This document shows positions 8,908-16,764 of a stretch of DNA of 44,091 nt, piece by piece (the first letter of the stretch is position 1; each line of letters begins with the position of its first letter). The position numbers and the translations under genes are program-made. This DNA comes from Oligoflexia bacterium (GTDB lineage: Bacteria; Bdellovibrionota; Bacteriovoracia; Bacteriovoracales; Bacteriovoracaceae). The stretch covers positions 1-44,091 of the forward strand of contig JADFZW010000038.1 in the NCBI GenBank assembly GCA_015232355.1, read 5' to 3'. The notes beneath the pieces were generated by a model. The model ran no database searches. It had not been told where the DNA came from and saw only the letters and a list, made by a program, of their open reading frames with translations.

Positions 8908-10686
8908 ATGGAAAAACAAAAAAATATTAAGATGTTAACCGTAAAATTAAATACACATTTTTTTTTGATGTTAGTTCTGTTGTTTACTTTTTGTTCAACA
9001 ACAATAATAACTGTAATTAACAGTTCAAGCATTGCTTATGCTGCTACTGCTACTGATGATGATGATGATGATGATGATGATTCTGATGATGACGATGATT
9101 CTGGTGAAGATGAACAACCAACTTTTATATTGTACAAAGATGGTGATCTGATATCCAAGAATTGCTTAAATGATCCTACAATAGAGGCATCGGTTGAATT
9201 AGAAATTCCTATGAAAAAAATAATCAATATTTTGACCACAAATGATGGGAAAGTGGGCACTTTGTTTAAAAAAATCAGCAATAAACAAACTAGAGAAACA
9301 AAAGATTATCAATTACCACCAGAACTTATTGATTGGGCCAAAAAAAATAATGTGAGTGATATTGAAAATTTTTCATGGGAAAAATTACCAAATGAATTAA
9401 AAATGATTTGCTGGCAATCAATCTCTAAAGGAAAAGGTAAGAATTACTTTTTCTATGATCGCAAAATTCCAAATACGATTGTAAAACCAAAAATCAAATT
9501 GAATTTTAATAATGGAAATACTACTTTTATGGGGCAATTAATGAAGCAAGGTGAAAATGAAGTAGATGTTTCCCGAGTTCTAACTAAAAATCCTGTTGAA
9601 TATCGAGGGCCAACTGATGTTGATGATGTCAGTGGCGTAGAATTGCATTTTAGAGAAGGTCGTCCCGCTGGTGAAGTTCATGAAGATGCTTGGAAATTTT
9701 TAGATGGGTTAAATGTTTGTCGTAATTACCAACATATTCATATCGTTGCACCGATACCTTATAAGGAATTTAAAGAAAAAAAAGAGTATCAAGCATTGCT
9801 TATGGGGGATTTTTTCAGAAGGGCCAATTTACTAGCAGAACTTTTATCTATTGATTCAGGATCTTCGATTTTAAAGAATGCTACAGATGTTGGTACAAAG
9901 GATGAGGTGACCTATTTTAATTCCATAACACCAGAAATGGTTAAAGGAGTTACTGATTATTTTTTAACATACGCTACTGGCAATGATGATTTTGTTCCAG
10001 ATATCGGTGATGATTTTAAAATGGGTTGGGTAGGGATGAGAGGAAAGGACAAATATGATGGTCCAATTGATCTTTGGGGTATTGAATATCGAGCTATTTG
10101 CGCTAGTTCAACAAGTAAAAATATGAAACAAGTATTAAATTCCTTACAGTGGGCCATGAATAAAAATGATTATGGAATTACCATCGAGGACTTTAAAAAG
10201 TGGGATAATATTCATAAGGAGGGAATAAGCACTAAAGGGGAATTCATTACTGTGGGTGATAAAATTGCAGATACATGGTACAATCAACCTATAGAGAAAT
10301 TATTGTCTAATGCTCCTGAAGAAATAAAAAATCAATCATTGATACTACATCTTAAAGAAATAATCAAAGATCATCAGGAAGTTAAAATGTTGTTGCATGA
10401 TTGGGATCATGATCCTATTTTTTCAAGTAGTAAATTTAATTTTCTAAATGCAAATGTAAATGCAAATGTAAATGCAAATGCAGATCAAGCACGTAAAGAA
10501 ATTAAAAGTGCACAATTAAATGCTTTTAAGAAATTGATCAACCTCAACCACAACCTTGGCATCAACATCGATATCAATATAAATAATTCGATAAATGAAA
10601 TTATGAAAAAATTTGTAACTGAGTCTAATTTATTATCTATTGTTGCAAAATCTTTAGATATAGAAGTGCGTCCGTACCGTCCATAG
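8908..10686 (+). CDS. Exported protein with Asp-run linker, unknown function
   Basis: A 592-residue protein with an N-terminal signal peptide (hydrophobic stretch ending SSSIAYAAT, cleavage plausible after AYA) and then an almost pure Asp run (residues ~50-68, GAT/GAC repeats near 9055-9100). I do not recognise the mature domain with confidence. Three motifs, VELHFREG (~236-243), QHIHIVAP (~265-272) and GIEYRAICAS (~390-399), are arranged like the E.E / H.H / E.R elements of glutamine-synthetase-fold amidoligases, but this is weak and such enzymes are normally cytoplasmic. A second low-complexity tract (NANVNANVNANAD, ~10446-10481) comes from a 12-nt repeat. It probably shares transcription with the deacetylase-like gene upstream. 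Confidence 0.6.
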   Translation: MEKQKNIKMLTVKLNTHFFLMLVLLFTFCSTTIITVINSSSIAYAATATDDDDDDDDDSDDDDDSGEDEQPTFILYKDGDLISKNCLNDPTIEASVELEIPMKKIINILTTNDGKVGTLFKKISNKQTRETKDYQLPPELIDWAKKNNVSDIENFSWEKLPNELKMICWQSISKGKGKNYFFYDRKIPNTIVKPKIKLNFNNGNTTFMGQLMKQGENEVDVSRVLTKNPVEYRGPTDVDDVSGVELHFREGRPAGEVHEDAWKFLDGLNVCRNYQHIHIVAPIPYKEFKEKKEYQALLMGDFFRRANLLAELLSIDSGSSILKNATDVGTKDEVTYFNSITPEMVKGVTDYFLTYATGNDDFVPDIGDDFKMGWVGMRGKDKYDGPIDLWGIEYRAICASSTSKNMKQVLNSLQWAMNKNDYGITIEDFKKWDNIHKEGISTKGEFITVGDKIADTWYNQPIEKLLSNAPEEIKNQSLILHLKEIIKDHQEVKMLLHDWDHDPIFSSSKFNFLNANVNANVNANADQARKEIKSAQLNAFKKLINLNHNLGINIDININNSINEIMKKFVTESNLLSIVAKSLDIEVRPYRP

Positions 10687-10714
10687 GTACAGGTACCAGG
10701 AGACCTTTTGCTTC

Positions 10715-12175
10715 CTATTGTTCTTGAGCGCGCTTAACGATCGAACGTAGTTCTGCTTTTAGTTTACTATCTAATTCAAGAGCAGTAGGAGTATTCATTA
10801 ATTTTTGAATGCGTTCTTTTGCTCGTGAGTTGATATCGCGTGAACCTTGACGTTCCCATTCATCGCGAGTGAGGCGATTCATAATCTTTGAATTAATGTA
10901 ATCGCTACGTAAATATTTAACAGTGCTTTTCTCAGTCATATAATCGCCATTAATACTTACACGCTTGATGGCCTCTTTTGCTAGACGATCATCATCGAAA
11001 GGAATTCCTTTAAGTGCTTTCATAGTATAAGCAATTAACTCTTCATCAATTGAGAGTTGGATTGGACAAAATGCAAGGCCTTCTTGAACATCACCGAAAC
11101 CAGCAATGATTGCAGTTCCAGAGAGTGCAGGAAAGAGTGCTTGGAATGTTCGCTCTAACATTGATTGTGAATCAGCGATGTAAGTATCAGACCATGGGCC
11201 ATGAACATCAAGAGGTAGATTAGTTGTTTCATTTGCAACTTGAATGGCCGCTGCTGTAATCATTGTAGATTCAATAGAACCAGAGAGTGCGAGCATAGTA
11301 TGAAAATCCATATTCATCGCAAGTGGGTGTAGAATTATTGGAGCGCCTGGATTTGCACATTGACAGATTACAGTTCCTGCTAACAACTCTGCATGAAGAA
11401 GTTGTACCATTCCTGCCATAGGATATGGGCCTGTAGCGCCTGCGATTGGTAGAGTTGCTATGAAGAGTGGAATACCAAATTTACCTGCAGTTAAAAATAC
11501 ATCAACAGTTAATTCAGGAAATTTAAGAGGGCTTATTGGAGAATCAAACAAACTAAACAATGGACGCTTTCTAAAATTTTCTTTTCCTCCGGCCATAGCT
11601 AAACCCATCTCAACTAACAAATCAAGATTTTTCTTGCTGAAGGTCCTGATGTTAACATGTTTGCTGGTGTTTAAAAAAAGTGTTTCTAGTACAGAGACAT
11701 CACGATACTTTTCTGGAATATCATTTGGATAAAGTGGAGCTACCATATTGATACAATCAATTGCATCGAGGGCGCGAAATAATTTTTCAGTATCCGCTTG
11801 ATTCATATTACGTAATTTTCCACTCTCAATATCGATAATCTTATCAACACCACCACCATTTCTAGTGATTGGTAGAGCAGGATTACTCTTTAGAGTAATA
11901 TCGCGTGCACTATTACGAGCACCCATTACAAATTCTTTTGCTGCCGCTTTAATACACTTATCAACTAGCTCTGGAGAAACTTTTACCATTTTGGTTTTAT
12001 AATCAACTTCAGCTCCATGCTGTTGTAAAATCTCGCAAGCAGCATCGTGCTCGACTTGAAAACCGTGAGTTTGTAAAATATCAAGAGCGTTGCTGTGAAT
12101 TTTGTTCACTTGTTCTTTAGAGAAATAACTCATTCTTAGAAGATTACTGTTCGTACTTGTTGTGTTCATGTTCAT
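10715..12175 (-). CDS. MttB-family corrinoid-dependent methyltransferase (no pyrrolysine)
   Basis: A 486-residue COG5598 protein, related to trimethylamine methyltransferase MttB and to glycine betaine, proline betaine and carnitine demethylases. These enzymes move a methyl group from a quaternary or tertiary amine to a cognate corrinoid protein. The frame is open throughout with no amber codon in the region where MttB carries pyrrolysine, so it belongs to the large non-Pyl branch. I start at 12175, which follows AAAGGAT and overlaps the kinase stop as ATGA. An upstream in-frame ATG (12214) lies inside the kinase gene and lacks a good ribosome site. The 4-nt overlap indicates translational coupling with the kinase. 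The substrate cannot be read from sequence. Confidence 0.88.
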   Translation of the reverse strand: MNMNTTSTNSNLLRMSYFSKEQVNKIHSNALDILQTHGFQVEHDAACEILQQHGAEVDYKTKMVKVSPELVDKCIKAAAKEFVMGARNSARDITLKSNPALPITRNGGGVDKIIDIESGKLRNMNQADTEKLFRALDAIDCINMVAPLYPNDIPEKYRDVSVLETLFLNTSKHVNIRTFSKKNLDLLVEMGLAMAGGKENFRKRPLFSLFDSPISPLKFPELTVDVFLTAGKFGIPLFIATLPIAGATGPYPMAGMVQLLHAELLAGTVICQCANPGAPIILHPLAMNMDFHTMLALSGSIESTMITAAAIQVANETTNLPLDVHGPWSDTYIADSQSMLERTFQALFPALSGTAIIAGFGDVQEGLAFCPIQLSIDEELIAYTMKALKGIPFDDDRLAKEAIKRVSINGDYMTEKSTVKYLRSDYINSKIMNRLTRDEWERQGSRDINSRAKERIQKLMNTPTALELDSKLKAELRSIVKRAQEQ

Positions 12176-13425
12176 AATAAATCCTTTATTTGTTTTTTGT
12201 TTTCTTCTATCCACTCCATTACACGTACGTTATGGCGTAGATAAGTAAGATATTCATAATCATTTAAATTTTCACCATTATAGTAAGCAGTGACATCCCA
12301 ATTAATTAAATATAAATTTGCAGCGGCCATCATAGTGGGTAGGTAGTGATGTTCAAGATCAGTTAAAGGAGTAAGTCCTCCACCTTGTCCACCTTGTCCA
12401 CCACCAATTCGCTTTAAAGTTGCTTGATAGGTTTTTAAAAAGATGTGGCACTTGTTAAGTAGCAACTGACCGTCTTGTTTGCCTTCTTGTTGCCTTTCTT
12501 GTTGTCCTTCCTCTTGTTGTTCATCCCAAGAGCTACAACAATAATTCATTGCCAGTGCCAGATCAAAGAGACGTAAATCAATTTTCGACCAATCAAAATC
12601 AAAGACAGCTATCACTCGATTGTTGGCAAATTTTAAATTTCCAGGATGATAATCATTGTGACATGGATTAAGTGGCATCTTTTTCCACACTTCAGGAGCG
12701 ATGGTATTAATTTTAATACAATCAAGAATACTATCGAGCTTATTTATATAGTAGCGATGGAATTTTCCTTGGCAACAGTGACGTTTATTACGATCACTGG
12801 CCATTTCGGCAAAACCTTTAAACACATCTGTACGAGTTGGTAGAAAATCCATAATCTTTGGTTCTACTCTCTGAAGATGACCAGGATTGAAATTTCTAGT
12901 GGCATTGTGAAAGATCGCCAATACTTCGGCAGCACTAGCGCACTCTTCATCATTTAAAGTTGGATTATCCCAGGTATATTTATCTTCTCCTGGAAGGAAC
13001 TGATAGATGGCATAGTATTCACCTAATGATTGGATAAAAGTCGCGCCACTTTTGCTTGCAACAACTTGAGCGCCATAGGTGAAACCATTTTGAAGAGCGA
13101 AGTCAATTAGTGAATGCTCAAACATAATCTCTTTTTCAGTTATTCCTGTTTTATATTTTCTTAAAAAATACCTCTCAGAATTAGAGATAAAGATTGCAAA
13201 GCTACGATTGACATATCCACCAAAGATTTCGTGAATACCAATTACTTCTCCTAGATTGTAGTACTCATCAACTACTTGCTTAATGTGAGTGTGTAGAGTT
13301 GTAAGTTGAAAACTCTCTAACATCTGATTAGTTAATTGATAAATTCTTTGTCCCTGATCAATAAGCTCAAAACATTTTTGGGTATTAAATATCTCCAGCG
13401 ATCCTGAATGTGATTGCATTATCAT
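12172..13425 (-). CDS. APH-fold (aminoglycoside phosphotransferase family) small-molecule kinase
   Basis: This 417-residue kinase-like protein has the APH catalytic loop CHNDYHPGN (H256, D258, N263) and the metal-binding VFDFDW (D276, D278). Lysine K90 in YFLRKYK is a plausible ATP-binding residue. Family members phosphorylate choline, homoserine, methylthioribose, hydroxylysine or antibiotics. Here it sits between a corrinoid protein and an MttB homologue and is coupled to the latter, so a hydroxylated methyl-amine or a demethylation product is a better guess than an antibiotic. Two slippage-prone inserts (a Gln/Glu-rich stretch at ~303-320 and GGGQGGQGGG at ~341-350) lie in the C-terminal half. 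A duplicated Shine-Dalgarno element precedes the start. Confidence 0.8.
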   Translation of the reverse strand: MIMQSHSGSLEIFNTQKCFELIDQGQRIYQLTNQMLESFQLTTLHTHIKQVVDEYYNLGEVIGIHEIFGGYVNRSFAIFISNSERYFLRKYKTGITEKEIMFEHSLIDFALQNGFTYGAQVVASKSGATFIQSLGEYYAIYQFLPGEDKYTWDNPTLNDEECASAAEVLAIFHNATRNFNPGHLQRVEPKIMDFLPTRTDVFKGFAEMASDRNKRHCCQGKFHRYYINKLDSILDCIKINTIAPEVWKKMPLNPCHNDYHPGNLKFANNRVIAVFDFDWSKIDLRLFDLALAMNYCCSSWDEQQEEGQQERQQEGKQDGQLLLNKCHIFLKTYQATLKRIGGGQGGQGGGLTPLTDLEHHYLPTMMAAANLYLINWDVTAYYNGENLNDYEYLTYLRHNVRVMEWIEENKKQIKDLL

Positions 13426-13456
13426 TGATTACATTCCCCTTTGATTATATTCCCCT
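13425..13456 (-). promoter_or_regulatory. Tandemly duplicated ribosome-binding element before the kinase
   Basis: Two adjacent 16-nt copies (13425-13440 and 13441-13456) differ at one base. Read on the minus strand each is AGGGGAATrTAATCAA, so two AGGGG Shine-Dalgarno cores precede the ATG at 13425, the nearer with ~10 nt spacing. The upstream copy also contains TATAAT, which could be an internal -10 element, though no good -35 is visible. Confidence 0.6.
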
Positions 13457-13494
13457 ATGCATTTGTTTTGGTTTTTTTTGTTTTTAGAAATTTT

Positions 13495-14154
13495 TTAGTT
13501 TCTAGTTAACTCTTTCACCATCTCAACTGCACTTCCAGCATCTGCAGAGTAAGCACTTGCGCCTATCTCTTGTGCCCATTCTCTAGTTAGTGGAGCTCCT
13601 CCTACTACAGTTTTAATTTTGTCGCTTAATCCTTGTTCACGAAGTAGAGTTACCACTTCACTCATTACAGGCATAGTTGTAGTAAGTAATGCAGACATTC
13701 CGATTACAGAGGCATTTTCTTTCTTTGCAACTTCAACAAATTTTGCGGCCGATACATCTTTACCTAAATCAATAATCTCAAGACCTGCGCCCTTTAGCAT
13801 AATTGATACTAAATTTTTTCCGATATCATGAAGATCACCTTGAACTGTTCCTAATATAACTTTTCCTGCAGTAACAGAACTCTCACTTGCAAGTAGTGGT
13901 CTAATCTCTTCAACACCTGCACTCATTGCTTTAGCAGAGAGTAGCACCTCTGGTAGAAAGATCTCTTGTTGTTTAAATCTTGCACCGATAACATTCATAC
14001 CTGCAATCAGTCCCTCTTCAAGAATTTTTTTTGCAGGGATTGCCTGGCCGATAGCAGCTTTTGTTAATTCTGCTACTCTCTCTTCTTCGCCATTAATTAA
14101 TTCTTCTGCAATTTGCTGTAGAATAGAATTACTAGAATTACTAGAATTACTCAT
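13495..14154 (-). CDS. Corrinoid (cobalamin-binding) protein of methyltransferase system
   Basis: A 219-residue MtbC/MttC/MtgC-type protein. The N-terminal ~90 residues form the helical cap (EGLIAGMNVIGARF, IFLPEVLLSAKAM). Residues ~96-219 form the Rossmann-like B12 domain with GDLHDIGKN (D107-x-H109-x2-G112), where H109 is the lower axial cobalt ligand. IGMSALLTTTM (~151-161) and VVGGAPLT (~183-190) complete the cofactor pocket. It accepts a methyl group from the MttB-family enzyme and passes it to a second methyltransferase, not found in this window. The start follows AGGAG at good distance. Its N-terminus begins with a triple NSS repeat from a 9-nt DNA repeat. It is first in the minus-strand operon, 69 nt before the kinase. 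Confidence 0.92.
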   Translation of the reverse strand: MSNSSNSSNSILQQIAEELINGEEERVAELTKAAIGQAIPAKKILEEGLIAGMNVIGARFKQQEIFLPEVLLSAKAMSAGVEEIRPLLASESSVTAGKVILGTVQGDLHDIGKNLVSIMLKGAGLEIIDLGKDVSAAKFVEVAKKENASVIGMSALLTTTMPVMSEVVTLLREQGLSDKIKTVVGGAPLTREWAQEIGASAYSADAGSAVEMVKELTRN

Positions 14155-14264
14155 AAAGTTTCTCCTGTTTACTTTTTCTAATGCATTTATTGATAAAATA
14201 TTTTAATTTCATAATAACTTAGATGAAGATTGTTTTTTTGGCCACAACCAATTTGAGTATAAAG

Positions 14265-14300
14265 AGAATAAATAGAATAAATAGAATAAATAGAATAAAT
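14265..14300. repeat. Four tandem copies of AGAATAAAT in a divergent leader
   Basis: Four perfect 9-nt copies occupy 14265-14300 between the corrinoid operon and the divergent activation-domain gene, ending 19 nt before its start codon. The position between any promoter and the ribosome-binding site means that copy number would change leader length or promoter spacing. Confidence 0.85.
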
Positions 14301-14319
14301 GCAAGTAAGGAGACTATAG

Positions 14320-15129
14320 GTGAATCAAGATGAGAAGATCATTAATTATAATTTGGATGATATTTTCCCTGATGTTAAAAATCCAGAGTTCTCGAAGAGA
14401 CTAGGTATAAATTTTAGTAATTTGAGTGATGTTAGTAGTACTAGTAAAAAACAACAACAGTTGTTGCAAATCTATAATGAGATGGAAGAGTGTTTTAAGA
14501 GGTCAGCATTCCCTATAGCAATTATGAAAGAAATTACTAATCAGCAAGCATTGGACATTTATAATCATGCTAGAGAAGTGAATGCTGCTGATGCTCCTAT
14601 CGGACGTATTTTGCAGTCTACTGGTTCGCAGACTCTCGCGAATCGAATAGATCGATTTGTTCTCTTTGCTTTTACATTGGGTCAATTGATTAGCGACGAG
14701 ATCAAACAATTAATGGACAGAGGTGATTGGGCGCAAGGATATATTCTCGATACGCTGGCATCAATAGTTGTTGAGTCGGCAGTTGCCTACACTGAAAAAA
14801 TGATAAATCAAGATACGAATCAAAATACGAATCTTGATTCGAAAAATTTATGCTTGAATTATTCACCCGGATATTGTGGTTGGAATATTCGTTCGCAACC
14901 AGCGCTCTTTCAAGAATTATCTCCTGAGAAGATTGCGATTACATTAAATAAAGAGAGTTGTTTGATGGATCCAATAAAATCAGTGAGTGGTATTATGATG
15001 GTAGCGCCGGCCACTACACATCTTAAATTAAATTCGCAAGGAACAAATGGAACTCATTCATTTTGTTCTTGTTGTAAGAATCGTTCTTGTGTTGAACGAA
15101 TTAAATATTCTTTAGAATATTTCCAGTAA
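14320..15129 (+). CDS. Stand-alone B12-dependent methionine synthase activation-domain-like protein
   Basis: A 269-residue protein starting with GTG after AAGGAGACTATAG. Residues ~85-230 resemble the activation domain of cobalamin-dependent methionine synthase: IGRILQSTGSQTLANRI, then YSPGYCGW (181-188, the AdoMet-binding loop) and ITLNKESCLMDPIKSVSG (207-224). After it, the C-terminus has C249, C251, C252 and C257 (FCSCCKNRSC), spaced like a metal or iron-sulfur site. The gene is divergent from the corrinoid operon. In MetH this fold uses AdoMet to remethylate inactive cob(II)alamin, so I infer a reactivase for the adjacent corrinoid protein, taking the place of RamA-type ATP-dependent activators. 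Its 3' end overlaps the convergent OEP gene by 29 nt. Confidence 0.78.
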   Translation: MNQDEKIINYNLDDIFPDVKNPEFSKRLGINFSNLSDVSSTSKKQQQLLQIYNEMEECFKRSAFPIAIMKEITNQQALDIYNHAREVNAADAPIGRILQSTGSQTLANRIDRFVLFAFTLGQLISDEIKQLMDRGDWAQGYILDTLASIVVESAVAYTEKMINQDTNQNTNLDSKNLCLNYSPGYCGWNIRSQPALFQELSPEKIAITLNKESCLMDPIKSVSGIMMVAPATTHLKLNSQGTNGTHSFCSCCKNRSCVERIKYSLEYFQ

Positions 15130-16630
15130 CTTTATTTAATTTGGTAATTTGCTTTTGACAATCAATTATTATTTGATTCATATTTTTTTGAAGATCACCA
15201 TCTTCTTCGATTGTCTTTAGAAACTCTGACAATTCTATGGTGCCTGTTTTAAACAAACTCTCTTTGATGGTAGTTTTCTCTTTTTGATTATCAATACGTG
15301 CTTGTATTGATTTAAGTTCTTTTTGAGAAGTAAGAATGTCATTTTGAATTTTATTGAGATCTAGGTTTAATTTTTTTATTTCAAGATTTTTTTTAGTAAG
15401 TAAATTCTGAATTTTCACAATGGAGCTACTAAAGGATCCTTGCGATTCGCTATTTTCAAGTATGTAGGTGAGGTTAATTCCTATTTCAACGGAAGGGTAT
15501 TTGAATTGATACATGGTTTTAAAGCTATTGCTATGTTCTCTGCCTAAACCAGTGCTTAATAATTCAACATAAAAATTAATTTCTGGATATAGAGCATTTT
15601 TTAATTTTATTTTTGCTAATTCATTTTCATCGATCTCATATTTTAACTCTTCTATTTTGGTGTTGGTGTTGGTATTGGTGTTTGTAGTTATCTTTTTATT
15701 TGCATTTAAATTCATTTCTATACAAGATGAATTTAAATTGGAAAGAGATTTATTTACATTGGTATCAATTTTAAACTGCTCTATATACTTTGCTTGCTCG
15801 CTATTAGTGATTACTAATTTTAGTAATTTTAATTTTAAATTATAGATTTTATTTTCTTGCTGAATAATATTAGATTGTTCTTTTGCCACTCTGGCGTTGA
15901 TATCGAGTAAGTTAATGTTATTTTCAGTACCAAGACTATATTTGCTACTGATGGATTCTTGTAGGTGTAGATAGTATTTAAGAATATTTTTTTGAATTTC
16001 AATTTCTGCTTGTGCTTGAATTAGTTGATGAAAATTATTAAGCCCTTCCTCGATTTTATCTTGAATTACTCCATTTAGTTTTTCTTTGTATCGAAGTACT
16101 TTTGTATTAGAAATTAAGAACTGATTCATTTTAACTTGATAACCCCAGTTTTTTAATATAGGTAAGGTGGTTTTTAGGAGTAGGGCATCTTGATATCTTT
16201 CGGGAGCGAAAGCATTTTGGGAATCACTAGTTATGTGCATTCCTTGCACACTCATTTCCATAGATAGGCCATATGAGAATTCTTTAGTTACTCCCATGGA
16301 TAAACCTTTGGTCTTTTCGTGAGTGACAACATTATCAAGAGTAGAGTTGCTATTTAAAGTATCTAATTTTGAAAACATTGCAACTGAAAGACTAGGATCT
16401 ATATTACTTTTGTTGGTGTTATCTCCTTTAGATGCATCGACATCGTTTAATGCTAATTTATAATCCAAGAGTGCAAGCTGAATGTCAGGATTATTTTTAA
16501 TGATCAAATCTTGAATGTTAGAGAGGGAAATATTACTATCTTCTGCAACTAAAGTTGCAGCGGATATTGATATTGATATTAATATCAATATCAAGAGAAA
16601 TATAAATAGATGAAAAAAATATAAACGCAT
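15101..16630 (-). CDS. TolC-like outer membrane efflux protein (first copy)
   Basis: A ~509-residue OEP-family protein. A signal peptide (residues ~1-25, containing ISISISA) precedes long helical, Lys/Glu/Asn-rich segments in the two-fold repeat expected of TolC-type channel-tunnels. NNPDIQLALLDYKLA near 50 and ILKYYLHLQESISSKYSLGTENNINLLDINARV near 235 are typical OEP segments. I choose the ATG at 16630; a TTG at 16645 is an in-frame alternative, and neither has a clear Shine-Dalgarno. It lies downstream of the M50/adaptor/giant-protein genes and behind a strong hairpin, so it may be partly insulated from them. It would form the outer-membrane exit duct for the adaptor proteins. Confidence 0.8.
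   Translation of the reverse strand: MRLYFFHLFIFLLILILISISISAATLVAEDSNISLSNIQDLIIKNNPDIQLALLDYKLALNDVDASKGDNTNKSNIDPSLSVAMFSKLDTLNSNSTLDNVVTHEKTKGLSMGVTKEFSYGLSMEMSVQGMHITSDSQNAFAPERYQDALLLKTTLPILKNWGYQVKMNQFLISNTKVLRYKEKLNGVIQDKIEEGLNNFHQLIQAQAEIEIQKNILKYYLHLQESISSKYSLGTENNINLLDINARVAKEQSNIIQQENKIYNLKLKLLKLVITNSEQAKYIEQFKIDTNVNKSLSNLNSSCIEMNLNANKKITTNTNTNTNTKIEELKYEIDENELAKIKLKNALYPEINFYVELLSTGLGREHSNSFKTMYQFKYPSVEIGINLTYILENSESQGSFSSSIVKIQNLLTKKNLEIKKLNLDLNKIQNDILTSQKELKSIQARIDNQKEKTTIKESLFKTGTIELSEFLKTIEEDGDLQKNMNQIIIDCQKQITKLNKVTGNILKNI
16567..16594. repeat. 28-bp perfect palindrome inside a signal-peptide coding region
   Basis: The sequence is self-complementary about 16580/16581 and is built of the unit ATATTG/CAATAT. 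It encodes the ISISIS part of the OEP signal peptide. It could form a cruciform or an mRNA hairpin near the start codon, or simply be a by-product of a tandem repeat. Confidence 0.85.
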
Positions 16631-16694
16631 AAATATAGTATACAAGAGTATAGGATAAAAAAAAGATTAAAAAAATAATAAAAAAATGAAGAAT

Positions 16695-16745
16695 ATTAAG
16701 TAAGTTAATTTAAATATTGGAGGAATTTAAATTAACTTACTTAAT
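16695..16745 (-). terminator. Perfect 21-bp stem-loop, terminator-like
   Basis: Arms 16695-16715 and 16725-16745 are perfectly complementary, with a 9-nt loop. On the minus strand the hairpin lies 20 nt after the giant-protein stop and is followed by T-rich sequence down to ~16665, as in an intrinsic terminator. The stem is AT-rich (about 4 G:C pairs), which weakens it, but its length is striking. It probably ends or attenuates transcription from the giant gene before the OEP gene. Confidence 0.7.
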
Positions 16746-16764
16746 TGGAAATTGAAATTGAAAA

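Noticed and set aside
10683..10714. GGTACC-type repeats between convergent genes as an intrinsic terminator
   Set aside because: Stems are only 4-5 bp and overlapping; not convincing as a terminator.
10715..12175. Possible pyrrolysine (amber) codon in the MttB homologue
   Set aside because: The frame is open from start to stop without internal TAG, so this is a non-pyrrolysine member.
12172..13425. Antibiotic-resistance aminoglycoside phosphotransferase
   Set aside because: Only the general APH catalytic motifs match; the operon context points to metabolite phosphorylation, with no resistance or mobile-element context.
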